Positions 1 through 10,268 of a stretch of 64,000 nucleotides of DNA are shown here, in pieces. Source of the stretch: Rhipicephalus microplus (Eukaryota; Arthropoda; Arachnida; Ixodida; Ixodidae); the NCBI RefSeq assembly GCF_043290135.1, contig NW_027464588.1:7291501-7355500 (forward strand), written 5' to 3'. The notes under the pieces were generated by a model. It ran no database searches, had not been told where the DNA came from, and saw only the letters and a program-made list of their open reading frames with translations. Each line of letters begins with the position of its first letter. Within the stretch, counting starts at the first letter, position 1. The position numbers were made by a program, and so were the translations under genes.

Positions 1-1803
1 CTCGTGCTGCTCGACGTGAGAAGTGCGTTTGACTGTTTGCCCCACGCATCGATTTTGGACGCACTTCGTGACCTCGGTGTGTGCGGGCGGATGTTTGACT
101 ACCTGGAGAGCTTCTTGGGCGACCGCACTCTTCGCGTTCGTGTTGGCTCCACAATCAGCGGTCCCCACTCCGTCACCGCAGGCGTACCCCAGGGCAGCAT
201 ATTGAGCCCTTTTCTGTTCAATCTGGCTCTGGCCAAGCTGCCCGACTACATCCCGTGCAACACGGCGTGTGAAGTGCATGTAGCGATTTACGCCGATGAC
301 ATTGCGCTGTTTGCCTGCGGCCCCGGTCGCCACCGGGCAGCCCTTCTCGAGTCCCTCCAGGTGGCCATCGACGCGGTTGACGCATTCCTGAACGGGGTTG
401 GACTGGCGCTCGCCGCCTCCAAGACGGAGGCACTGCTCATCCACCCGCGAGCGTCGACACGCCGCTCCACGCCTCGGCTCTCACTCCGGGGCCTCCCCAT
501 CGAGTGGAGCACGAAGGTGCGCTACTTGGGGGTGACCATAGACCACCGGCTCAGCTGGCGACCGGCCGTCAACGATCTGCGGACGAGCAACCGCAAGGTA
601 CTCGGCGCCGCACGCAGTCTCCTCGCGCGAGGTCACGGCTGCACCCCTGCCCTTGCCCTGCGAGTCTACAACGCAGTCGCATCGGCACGCGTGATCTACA
701 CTGCAGCAGTGGCTTCGTTGAGTGTTTGCCAGCTAGCTGCCTTGGACGCGGACCATCGCAACGCCGTGCGGGAGTACTACGGACTTCCCCAAACCTCCCA
801 GGTGGGCCCCACGCTCGCCGAAGCGGGGGAAACTCCCATCTCCCTGCGGGTGACCCAGCGGACACTAAATCATGTACTGCGGCTGAAAACCACAAGGCAG
901 GGGCAGCTCCTTGTGAACAAGCTATATGCTCTACCTCACTCATCCATGGGGCAGCGGGCGAGTGAGCTCTTGACGGTTGTGCCAGACATGCAGTACCCCA
1001 GCTGGCTGGCTATCCCACCCTACCGCCACACCCCTCTGGTGATCACCAAGACCATTGGCGGCATCAAAGCGAAGGCGCGCACCCCGCTGTCAGCGATGCA
1101 GCAGGAGTGCTCCGCCCTCCTTCACGAACAGCTGAACGGCCGGCTGCTTGTTTACGTCGACGGGTCAGTGCTTCGCGACGGCTCCGCGGCCGCCGCCTGC
1201 GTTGTGCCATCAGTCGGCGCGGTTCTCAAGTGCCGCCTCCCCTCCCTCGCCTCCTCCACTGTGGCGGAACTCGCCGCTATAAATTTGGCAGCCGATTTCC
1301 TGAGTGAGCGGGCACCCATGAGCGCTGCAGCCATCATCTGCGACTCCCGGGCGGCCTTGGCCGCGATCTCGCGCGAGGAAGACGGCAGCCTCCTTGCGCA
1401 GAGAGTTGCCCGGAAGCTACACGCCGTGCAGCAAACGGGCTGCGACCTTTCGCTGCACTGGGTGCCTTCGCACATCGGAATACCCGGCAACGAGGCGGCC
1501 GACTGTGCCGCGAGGGATGCGCACGACCCCGACACCGGCGTCACCAACTTCGTGTGCTCCGCGGATGCCGGCCGTCTCCTCACCGCCCGCTACGTGCGCG
1601 AGCGTCATCCCGACCCTCGCGTAGCAGCTGGAAAGCCACCGCGGTGGCTCCCTCTCAAGGGACTCCCAAGACGAGACCGCGGTTTCCTTCTCCGTCTCCG
1701 CACCGGAGACAACTACACCGCCGAGCGAAAACATCGGCACTCCGGGCGTGGCAGTCCATACTGCATGGACTGCGGCGACCTGGAGACTCTGGACCACCTT
1801 TAG
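1..1803 (+). CDS. LINE ORF2 C-terminal part: RT plus RNase H, partial
   Basis: The reading frame is open from the first base of the window to a TAG at 1801. RT motifs are visible: AFD about residue 9 of the visible part, GVPQGS at about residue 61, and an intact YADD box at codons around 289-300. The RNase H domain (about 1150-1510) keeps D in YVDGS, E in TVAELAA, D in CDSRAA and D in NEAAD, so both catalytic sites look complete. The last residues start a C-x2-C zinc-knuckle-like motif. After the TAG the same frame stays open from 1804 to the next stop at 1984 and supplies the rest of that motif and the tail. The copy therefore appears to be broken here by one nonsense codon. The enzyme would copy its own RNA into the genome at a nick. 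Confidence 0.85.
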   Translation, partial: LVLLDVRSAFDCLPHASILDALRDLGVCGRMFDYLESFLGDRTLRVRVGSTISGPHSVTAGVPQGSILSPFLFNLALAKLPDYIPCNTACEVHVAIYADDIALFACGPGRHRAALLESLQVAIDAVDAFLNGVGLALAASKTEALLIHPRASTRRSTPRLSLRGLPIEWSTKVRYLGVTIDHRLSWRPAVNDLRTSNRKVLGAARSLLARGHGCTPALALRVYNAVASARVIYTAAVASLSVCQLAALDADHRNAVREYYGLPQTSQVGPTLAEAGETPISLRVTQRTLNHVLRLKTTRQGQLLVNKLYALPHSSMGQRASELLTVVPDMQYPSWLAIPPYRHTPLVITKTIGGIKAKARTPLSAMQQECSALLHEQLNGRLLVYVDGSVLRDGSAAAACVVPSVGAVLKCRLPSLASSTVAELAAINLAADFLSERAPMSAAAIICDSRAALAAISREEDGSLLAQRVARKLHAVQQTGCDLSLHWVPSHIGIPGNEAADCAARDAHDPDTGVTNFVCSADAGRLLTARYVRERHPDPRVAAGKPPRWLPLKGLPRRDRGFLLRLRTGDNYTAERKHRHSGRGSPYCMDCGDLETLDHL

Positions 1804-2180
1804 CTTCATTGCCCGGCTGGTGACGCGAGCAGACAGGTGATGCTCGCAACGTACGGAGCTCTCGGCCTGCCTCGGACAACAACTGAGCACCTCTTGTTCC
1901 CGAACAGTGGCCGCGCGCATATCAAGCGTGCCCTTTCAGCGCTGCTCGACTTTGTAGACGGAAGCGGACTGCGTGAGCGAATTTAGAGAATTCGCGCCCC
2001 GTGATTTTGGTAGACGATCTGTGCGTCCCCCCCTTCCTTTGCTCGCTCTCTCCTTTCTCTTTCCTCTCTTCGCTCAAGTCTATTATCCCCCATTCCCCTT
2101 CCCATGTGAACCACTGCTGAGGTGTCGCACTTAGCTGCAGACAGTTGCGGGGTTCACTTTTCTTTTCTTTTCCGATTTTA
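1..2180 (+). mobile_element. I-group LINE, 3' part (continues beyond window start)
   Basis: Non-LTR retrotransposon whose 5' half lies outside the window. It contains the catalytic part of the reverse transcriptase, an RNase H domain, a terminal zinc-knuckle-like motif and a pyrimidine-rich 3' UTR (about 1987-2180). RT followed by RNase H is the layout of the I group. It is GC-rich compared with the surrounding AT-rich DNA. The 3' boundary is approximate because I see no clear tail or target duplication. Confidence 0.85.
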
Positions 2181-2197
2181 ATAACCACTTCCCCCAG

Positions 2198-2311
2198 GCT
2201 GCTCGCAAGATTGTTCTGACAGCACTGTCCGAGGCACTGAACAAGCTTCACAAGATCCTCCAGAAGATGTCTCTGCCAACAGCTCCACGCCTGAGTGCCC
2301 TAGAGAAATTG
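2198..2311 (+). CDS. Candidate host exon A (114 bp, phase 1-1)
   Basis: The segment is preceded by a pyrimidine tract ending CCCCCAG (2191-2197) and followed by GTGACT (2312). Read from its second codon position it is open and encodes a polar, serine/acid-rich linker containing SQDPPEDVSANSS. Its length is a multiple of three and both borders are phase 1. The phase matches the start of the candidate exon at 2840, with a Ruka-like SINE inside the intron between them. A second frame is also open, so coding is not proven. The product is unknown; I only note that polar linkers of this kind follow DNA-binding domains in many zinc-finger and THAP proteins. Confidence 0.4.
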
Positions 2312-2379
2312 GTGACTTTGCTTTTATTGCAGCTGTTTTTAATGTGCTATTTTATGTTTAGGACATTCTGACGAAACTA

Positions 2380-2595
2380 ATTGATTGATTGATATGTGGG
2401 GTTTAACGTCCCAGAACCACTATATGATTATGAGAGACGCCGTAGTGGAGGGTTCCGGAAATTTAGACCACCTGGGGTTCTTTAACGTGCACCCAAATCT
2501 GAGCACACGGGCCTACAACATTTCCGCCTCCATCGAAAATGCAGCCGCCGCAGCCGGGATTCGAACCCGCGCCCTGCGGGTCAGCAGCCGAGTAC
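2380..2595 (-). mobile_element. Ruka-like tRNA-derived SINE, head-truncated
   Basis: The minus strand reads as the SINE body: box B at about 2559-2569, the conserved tail with AACCCCAGGTGG, and an ATCAAT-type end at 2380. The box A end of the tRNA-like head is missing. The copy is bounded by a perfect 16-bp direct repeat (2364-2379 and 2596-2611, CATTCTGACGAAACTA), which is a target-site duplication. It lies in the presumed intron between the candidate exons at 2198 and 2840. Confidence 0.92.
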
Positions 2596-2839
2596 CATTC
2601 TGACGAAACTATCCTCAAAAGGACACTACGTGTGCACTTACAAAATGTAAGAGTGGGCTCTCAGTGATTTTCATTTTTTTTTCTGCATTGTCAACATTGT
2701 GAATGGTTTGTTTTTAGGTAGTGGAATCGAAAACTTTGCACCACAGAAAGTTGTGCACTTTGGGCCTGAAAGAGCGAGGAAAGTGCTCGTATGGGATTAG
2801 TTGTTCTTTGCTTTTACATCCATTTTTTGTTTATTGCAG

Positions 2840-3081
2840 TGCGTTCCTGTGCGCCAGCGACAATGTCTCCATCAATGAAGTACAAGCAAACCATAAAACA
2901 TCTGCAGGCCAAAGTAGCAGCACAGCGGACCCACCAGTATTTCGCAATGCTCAAAGCGTACCACGTCCCCAGCAAACTTTTTGGGAATCTCACTGTGCCA
3001 TCAGAAGCAGCTTTTGCATACGTACAACAACTTGAATCTCACTTTCTTGCCATGATTGAGGCCACTGCACATCACCTGAAA
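2840..3081 (+). CDS. Candidate host exon B (242 bp, starts in phase 1)
   Basis: A strong acceptor (TTTATTGCAG, 2830-2839) precedes and a donor (GTGAGC, 3082) follows an open frame. It encodes about 80 residues with a basic heptad-like stretch (MKYKQTIKHLQAKVAAQ) and a conserved-looking block around KLFGNLTVPSEAAFAYVQQL. The first base completes a codon begun at the end of the exon at 2198-2311, so the two join in phase. Composition and phase agreement argue for a real gene, but I do not recognise the family. A lysine-rich coiled coil of this kind is reminiscent of the region after a THAP domain, which is only a guess. Confidence 0.45.
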
Positions 3082-3111
3082 GTGAGCGATGTTTTTTATC
3101 ACCATCTGTGA

Positions 3112-5609
3112 AGTGTTGGCGATTTTTATTTCTGCTCTGCTGGGTGTCGCGCGAAGTTTCTGAAAATGTTTTGCCGGGTTTGTTTATTTTGGCATGTGCG
3201 TTTTGTGAACCGAAACTTAGATAGGGTTAGATTCTAGTCTTCAATCTCAGGCATACAGCTTGACAAGTTCAAAGGTTAGCAATTAGTGGCGGGTTTACAC
3301 TAAAGTATTCGAGTTGAGCCAAATCCTGCAATAGCTTTGTTATGTTATTACTTCGTTACAGCAGACTTCATTATGGTCTTATATGCTTATATTAAGTTCA
3401 ACTGGACTAACCACTCCTTCGTTGCATACATTGTTTAGGTTACCCGCTATGAGGAGTAGGGACACTTTGTATTCGCTCGAAGTGATTTGCATAACCTAAA
3501 AAGAATGTTGGGTATCGTGTCTGTATTTTTGTAGCAAATGCGGGCGAACTGTACACTTTACTGTAGGTCGCTTGGTCACTGTGTATGCTTTATCTCTCCA
3601 GCTCAAGTAATATATCAATAACAAAACCGCTTGTTGGAATGTCTTCGAGCGGGTAAGGAACACAGTATGAAGTGGGCGCGGTTCACGTTATCACGCTTTT
3701 CGTATTTTAGCTTCTTATCAACCTCCTCATCTCCCCCATCAAAATTTTCGAAAGAATACCCAAACTTGTAGCGTTTGATGGGGCTGCGGACGCTGCCATT
3801 TTATTTTTATATAGCTTGTGAGTGATAACGTACGATGTAGAGCCTTTGTGAAAAATAATGAGCCAAAGTGGTTTCCTTCTGCTATTTATTAGCCCTGTAA
3901 TACCACTCTCGTAGCACCAATTAAGGTCCACAATTCTGGATAAGTGAGGACTACAATCTATTTTAGCTCGCAAGCGTCACAGCAACACCCAGACGCAAAT
4001 CGCTTGGGGTCTTAAGTTTTTGATGAAGGCGACGCATAAGAAGAGCCACGAGACCTGCCAGTGTTGTAGCATAAATTTTGCTTTCACGTAGTGAGCAAGC
4101 TGCAAAGCCCTACCTTTCTGAGGACAAGCAGGCATCAAGTCTGCTTTTTTTCATTTTGGACTAGCTGTTCTTAAGCACAGCCAGCACATTGCACCTTTGC
4201 CTTTCTGCTATATTGTGTCGTGTGGTTTCTGTGCGCTCTTTTTTTCTATGCATTATTTCGGTTAACCCCAGGCGTGATTCGCGACTTCATTGCTGTGTAT
4301 ATGTCAATTCTTCCTTCGTCATCAGCATTGTGCACTGTGTTTTTGCCATAGATCCTTACTTACCCACTGGCCCGGTGTGTCATACTTCACCAGCTTCTCG
4401 GCTTCTGCCCACTTTAGCGATGTGTGCGTTGTCTGTGTTCTCTCTTTATTTGTTACTATTTATTTGTAAGACGAGATGCATTTGTTGTCTACCTTTGTCA
4501 TAATGTGCTTTTTATACTCTCAGGCTCTATTTTGCCTTTGAATAAAACATTGCGGATACTCTGTCTCTTTGACTGATATATACATTGATCAATTGTTCCA
4601 AAAGAAAAACACAAGCGCGATGAATAAAACCGTAGTGAATTATCATTACCTGTATCTCTATTCATTATACCTTAATCGAAATAAAAATTACGTCACGACC
4701 AATTCACACGAACCACTGAACAAAACAAAACAGGGAATCGCTAAATCAAGACGACCTACAAAAACTATCCATTTGGGCGATGAAAATTGGTCTGAAATTA
4801 TGAACTTTCGTCATAGCCAAACGTCGGTTACGCAAAGTAATTCGAAATTTGCGCCAGTGAAACCAAAACAGGAAGCGCACGCCACTTACTCTGACAAACC
4901 ACCAGGTGTGCTAGGGTCGATTGGGTCGCTGGGGTCTACGGGAGTGTCCACTCTTAACCTTTTTTTTTATTTTTACACGCTCAAAGGTTGTGTAACTATG
5001 CTAAAGTACATGGTTCGAACTGAGTGCCTTTGTGTTGCTTTCGTACCATGTTATCCCACCTGTTTGCGCTTTAATATTTTGCCGTTTATTCATATTGGGT
5101 TCTTTTTAGCCACCCTTTATTCTCCTATTTTTCATATTAAGTTATTGCGCACTGAAAACTTCATTACCCACTGTTTATAAAAATGGGTTTAATCGTGAGA
5201 AAAACGTTACTTGTAAGACGGGAAAACGAGAAACAAATATACGCCGTTCCACAGTATCACAAGGCGCATGTTTTCCTAAAAGAGTCCTTACAGATTCTTA
5301 GTGCGGGCAGCATGTTGACTGTGCAGGTTGGTTCGTGAGCGTTTTCTGCGCTTTCATAGCGGTGAATGCAAGGCCGATTGGAATAAGCATCTAAATACGA
5401 ACTGCGTGACGCCAACAAGAGTGTGGTGCATTGAGTAATATAGGTACTTTAGTAGAACTTATTGCCCAGCAAAATATCTGAGATATCGAATTTTCGTTTT
5501 ATTTTCACTGACGCCGTGGCACTTGTACTATTACTCTAACTTGAAACGACGGCCTTCATGATAGGTCCTCTCTGTTATGTTATCACCCTTTCGTTTATTC
5601 GTTCGTTGG
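3112..5609. other. No recognisable gene
   Basis: AT-rich sequence. An open frame of 203 codons at 4569-5180 (+) is low in complexity and matches nothing I know. A polyadenylation-like AATAAA lies at 4541. The stretch 4189-4560 could be the 3' UTR of a decayed retroelement, but I cannot assign it. Confidence 0.4.
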
Positions 5610-5841
5610 TTGGCCTTTCTATGCCTGGCACAACGCACCATGGGAGATCGGTCATGAAAAGAATGTTATACCTTACCTTTAAACAACATTGCTTTACCAG
5701 TCAAATACACTTTAGTTAGAAAGCATTGGCCTTTCTAAGCCTGGAACAACGCATCATGGGAGATCGGTAATGAAACGAACGGTATACCTTATCTTTAAAC
5801 AACATTGCTTTAACAGTCGAATAAATTTTAGTTAGAAAGCA
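5610..5841. repeat. Tandem duplication, 2 x 116 bp
   Basis: Units 5610-5725 and 5726-5841 both start TTGGCCTTTCTA and end AGTTAGAAAGCA and differ at roughly a dozen positions. No coding potential is seen in either. Confidence 0.9.
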
Positions 5842-6480
5842 CACTTTGCATATAGTATTGTGGCAGACATTATTTCCCAATTTCGGCGCACAACTAGGGT
5901 CATTAACTAGTAGTGGTGACCTCCTTGAAAATGAGGAAGTAGTTGTAACACTAGCGTGGCTCAGGGCTTCAGCCACACGAACGCCTTTGATGATGTTTGA
6001 AGTTACCTTAATAAATTAAAAATTCGCCTCTAAATGACAGGTCATATATGTATTCTTATAACATAAATTATCAGAATCCAAAAATAATTTTCGTTTTGGG
6101 GGATAATGCGGTAACCTATATTCAAAATAAAAACAATACCTTCTGGTTGAAATTGTGAAAAAATTGATCGAGTATTTTTGCAGAGTACGTACTGTCCTCT
6201 TTGGATACAATAATATATTTCACTTCAAAGACCTCAAAATTTATATAACTACTTCTCCTATAATCCTCAGTGGGTGTGAGTGATGATTGACGCATTGTAA
6301 TCATTTCAAACGGTGATGAAATAATAATAAACCACTGTTTTCTTAAACCGTGTTTATGAGTACATAAGTGACTAATGTTTGTGCAGGTAACGGGCTCGTG
6401 TTATGCAACACCTTCATACTTTTATACAAGGAATGCGGCTATTCCAGTCTACATTTTTAGCGGCTTTTAGGTGACCGTGA
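5842..6480. other. No recognisable feature
   Basis: AT-rich sequence without splice-bounded open frames or recognisable repeats. Confidence 0.4.
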
Positions 6481-6539
6481 ACACAAAGCCAGTGCCATTA
6501 TTCAGGCACTCCAACGAAGCTACCAGCCACCGCTGCGAG

Positions 6540-8240
6540 AACTAAACGTGAACGTCCGGGCACTCAGTCCTTTAGCCTACTTTGTTTAACTTGGCTTTGA
6601 CTAAACTCCCTTCCTTATTAGAATAGATTCTCAATATCTCGCATGCCGTCTCTGCCGATGATATTACTATTTGGGCAACGAAAGTATAAGACGGAACCAT
6701 TTAGGACGCCCACCAGGAAGCTGCATATGTTATTTAGGACTATGCTTCGGCTTGCAGCCTTAAGTGGTCAGTGGAGAAGTCGTAGTTGTTAGTGGTACAC
6801 AAGCGGTGCCACAAGACGGCTGATTCTCCTTACAGTTCACTTTGATTTGATGGCCGTATGATCTTCCAGGTGCTTCAACTTCGTGTTATAGCCTCTACGT
6901 TCAGTATGATGGCAAAGCGTCGCATACTACACCTTATGGCTCAACAGATAACTCAAATTACACACATGATCCACCGCAACTGGAATCGCAGGAGAAGACT
7001 CTGTGAGAAGAATGTTCTCCGCTCAGTACAAGCACTCATTGTCGGCTCCCATATCAGCTTCCCTATCATAATCTAACACTAGCTCAAACCAAAGAAGTTG
7101 TACATCCCTTCACTGTCAGCTGTGAAGACGGCTCTCGGCTCGTCTCGACACATATCTACGCAACGCTTCCTTCAACTCAGTGTGCCAAACATCGTAACCG
7201 AACGGCTCGAAGCCCAGCACAATAGTCAGCTCTAACGGTTCAGGCAGACTCGTCAGGGCTGCGCCATAATGCCTCGTCCGAGCTACCCTATTTCCGCAAC
7301 ACCCACACAATTACCGCAACATAAACTTGCCGCTACTCTTCATACTCTCATGAAAGTGGCTTCGATTCCGCGCATCTAGAATCCCGTGCGCCACGCCAGT
7401 AGTCGACGTGGCCGAGGTCAAGCCTTGAGACGCGTTTTTTGTGATGGTACCGCAGATTTACAACTGCTCTGCATCTGCACTGATGCAGCACGCTACCCAA
7501 AGAATCCAGTCATGTGTTTAGCCATCTTAGATGACACAGACGCTATCGTAGTGTCTGCCACACTATGCACTACGAACAGTAGTTCAACAGAAGCAGGAGG
7601 TCTCAGTCTAGTCACTGTTCACGCTAAGATATTGTCACATGACTCTCCTGTTACTATAGTGACATAGGCTGCTTACCGCGACTTCAGTCAAGGACTTATG
7701 GCTGCACACACACACACACAGAGTCTTTCTCTCTCGCCATCGCCCCGTCGCGGTGGTCTAGTGGCTAAGGTCCTCGGCTGCTCACCCACAGGTCGCGGGA
7801 TCGAATCGCGGCTGCGGCGGCTGCATTTCCGATGGAGGCAGGAATGTTGTAGGCCCATGTGCTCGCATTTGGGTGCGCGTTAAATAACCCCAGATGGTCG
7901 AAATTTCCGGAGTCCTTCACTATGGTGTCTCTCATATTCATATGGTGGTTTTGGGACGTTGAACCTCACATATCAATCAATCAAATCTGTCTCGCCATCC
8001 GCATTACGCCCGATGCGTATCGTCTGGACTCCTGGGCACGCCTCTCTTCATGATAATGAACGCGTTCTTGTGGTTGCCCGAGGTTTCACCTGCCGGGCAC
8101 CACTGGAAGAGCTGTCCAACTCAGATAATGCTCAAACACAGCTACTAGACTAAAACAGGACGCTGGATTACTATGAACAGCGCCCTTATCCATATCCTCA
8201 ATACTCACTTAACACAGCAAAATACCGCACCCCTCATCGT
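6540..8240 (+). pseudogene. Decayed I-group LINE ORF2 (RT thumb plus RNase H), split by a SINE
   Basis: Scattered frames spell out a typical tick I-group polyprotein. The RT box appears as SADDITIW near 6650 and is followed by thumb-like sequence (LRSVQALIVGSHISFP, about 7015-7065). An RNase H start with TDAARYP and SSTEA lies near 7480-7600. Beyond the SINE at 7742-7985 come RNase H motifs WTPGHAS and NER (about 8020-8070) and a C-terminal segment to about 8240. Many stops and frameshifts make it non-functional. The first catalytic Asp and the Glu of RNase H remain; the third acidic motif is unclear. Confidence 0.75.
7742..7985 (+). mobile_element. Ruka-like tRNA-derived SINE, full length
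   Basis: It starts with a tRNA-like head containing box A (TGGTCTAGTGG, about 7755) and a box B-like GGATCGAATCG, then the conserved body, and ends CAATCAATCAAA. Flanks 7728-7741 and 7986-7999 match at 13 of 14 bases, giving a target-site duplication. It is inserted in the RNase H region of the older LINE remnant, so it is younger than that LINE. The body is more diverged than the copies at 26729 and 33287. Confidence 0.9.
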
Positions 8241-8242
8241 CG

Positions 8243-9225
8243 GTGACAGCCGAGCTAGCAGCGATTGATGTCGCCCTTCAGTACGTACAAGAAGGTTTAC
8301 CAGCATCGAAGGTTGTCTTCCTCATCGACTTTCGTGGTGCCCTTAGCAGACTCACCAGCAAGGAGACTAACAGCCGTATTCTGAGCCACATCATTGTATT
8401 CATTATTAATATTCTGTCACGTTGGGTATGCCTAGCTGCACAGTGGTTACCTTCGCACGTGGGTATCGCGGGCAATGAAGAAGCGGATCGCCTTGCTTCG
8501 TCATGCAACCATGATGACTGTGACTGTCCGAGAATTCTATGGACGATGGACAACGCTCGTATGCTATTACGCCGATACCTTCTAAAGCAGCACCCAGACT
8601 AGCGTGTGGCAAATGGATCGTTCCCTCCCCGTGTTCGTGGCCATGGCTTGTCTCGTAGTTCCTGAGCGCTGTTGTGCAAACTCAGAGTGGGCTCTGTGCT
8701 GGTGCGTGAACGATTACACCGTCAAGGGCCTGTGGACAGCCCGTTGTGCGCAGCTTGTGGCTCCTGCGAAACACTTGAGCATCTATCCTGTCCCACACTT
8801 TCTACGCAGCGGTCTTTGCTGAATAAGGAATATAAATTCCTAGGACTGAAGTGCGCGACCCTAGACAACTAAGTCTTACGGAGTAGTAGTGCTTTCTGAC
8901 GCGACCAGGCCCACCGAGCTCTCCTTACATTTATGAACCAAATGGACCTGGCTACCCGTTCACAGACAGTCTTTTTTTTATTCTTTTTTATTATTTTTAT
9001 TTCTTTTTACTCACACTTGTCAAAGTCTACGTCATTTTTTTTCTCTCTTCCTCATCTTCTTTTCCTTTCTCCTTTCTAATCTTTGTTTCCTCTGTTTCTT
9101 CCCTTCCCTCGAAAGAGTGTGCAGGCGTTGTGCCCCTCTAGGTGGCAGACGCCAGCTTGCTCTCTCTCTCTTTCCTCTGTGTCCTTGTGTATCCGTGTAT
9201 GCAAATCACGTAATAATAAAAAAAA
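8243..9225 (+). pseudogene. Second LINE remnant: RNase H, zinc knuckle and 3' tail
   Basis: It begins abruptly inside an RNase H domain (TAELAAIDVAL), continues through IDFRGAL and VPSHVGIAGNEEADRLA, and after stops reaches a C-terminal motif CAACGSCETLEHL (about 8740). It abuts the end of the preceding LINE remnant at about 8240 and belongs to a different I-group lineage. The T- and pyrimidine-rich 8950-9200 and the AATAATAAAAAAA at 9212-9225 look like its 3' UTR and tail. The motif residue before the second catalytic Asp is changed (IDF instead of SDS). Confidence 0.7.
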
Positions 9226-9499
9226 TGTGAGGAAGAATTTTTCTTTCTTCAAAGTTTGGCGACCTGACCATCACGGGCCTGACCGACGTGCGTGGCCACC
9301 CCGCTGCCATTCCTGCCATCAAGACTTCGGTTGAAGCCTCTGGACACTGCCGTCCATTACGCTCTGTGGGTGTTGCTGGCCCAGGAGAGTAATGATGGAT
9401 TTATCGAATGCGTAAGGCTAGCTACGCCGCATCTGCACATAATCGGCCATTGGCATGTAAAAATTCAAGAAAAATGACTGTACAAAGGTACAAAAATGC

Positions 9500-10230
9500 A
9501 AGTCGAAGGTGAAGTAGAGAAAGATTGGAAGAATGTAAATAAATGCGTGACGGTGAACTACGTTTGATGAAACATTATATTTGGTGCAGTCGATGACAGG
9601 TTCCCGAAGATGCGGAAAATCTTCTACCTCACACAGCGGGACGGCCACCCGCTTATTGCAGGGTACGAACTGTACGGCGAGAACTGTTGTGCGCCAGAAG
9701 CGATGACGACAACAAGCCGAATCGAGTCTATCGCCACCAGTGCCCGACAGCCAATCAGTGGCGTCATCACCAGAAGTTCTGTAAAAGAATATTATACCAC
9801 ACGCAGAGTTAGAAACTTGAAAAAAAACTTCAAGAGAAAATGTCGAGCCATTCCGACGCGATCGCCAATACGACAATGTTGTCGAACGTGCTTATTCAGT
9901 TTACTATGTTGCGAAAAATAGAGCTGCGGCAGACACAAGCACTCTTAACGATGCTAACATCATCTAAAATTAGTCATATAACATTGAACCCAGACACTTT
10001 TGATGGTAGTTCAAGTGTGGATTATGTGTTGAAAGCATTCGAGTGTGCATGCGAGCAGAATCTCTGGTAGAGATTGCGACAAAATACGAAGTATGTTGGC
10101 ATGCCTTTCTTGTTGGCATACCAGAAATATGTTGGCATGAACAATGACGGTTTAGCTTGCAGTTTGCTGAACACAAACACGATGCATGGTGATTGATGGA
10201 AGAACAGCTTTGTCAGTGCGTTCTAAAAAA
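9500..10230 (+). mobile_element. Ty3/gypsy fragment: LTR end, primer site, gag start
   Basis: A primer-binding-site-like TGGTGCAGTCGATGACAGG (9582-9600) follows an AT-rich LTR-like end. The open frame from 9840 encodes NPDTFDGSSSV and FECACEQN, the signature of gypsy gag proteins, and is cut by TAG at 10068. Gag-like residues (KYVGM) continue in the same frame to about 10190. The rest of the element is absent. In life Gag would form the particle that packages the element's RNA. Confidence 0.6.
9582..9600 (+). promoter_or_regulatory. tRNA primer-binding site of a gypsy element
   Basis: This TGG-initial 19-mer directly follows an LTR-like end and lies about 240 bp before the gag-like frame. 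That is the expected position and form of a minus-strand primer site. Confidence 0.5.
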
Positions 10231-10268
10231 GTGCAGTTCTAAAAAAGTGCAGTTTTAAAAAAAGTACA
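10219..10268. repeat. Short tandem repeat, about 3 x 16 bp
   Basis: The unit GTTCTAAAAAAGTGCA is repeated three times with a decayed last copy. Confidence 0.85.

Noticed and set aside
4569..5180. 203-codon open frame as a gene
   Set aside because: AT-rich, Tyr/Asn/Lys-biased composition without motifs or splice signals; kept only as an unassigned stretch.
9226..9330. LTR end and primer site at TTTGGCGACCTGACC
   Set aside because: Superficially PBS-like, but no LTR partner or gag follows in register; the better-supported primer site is at 9582.
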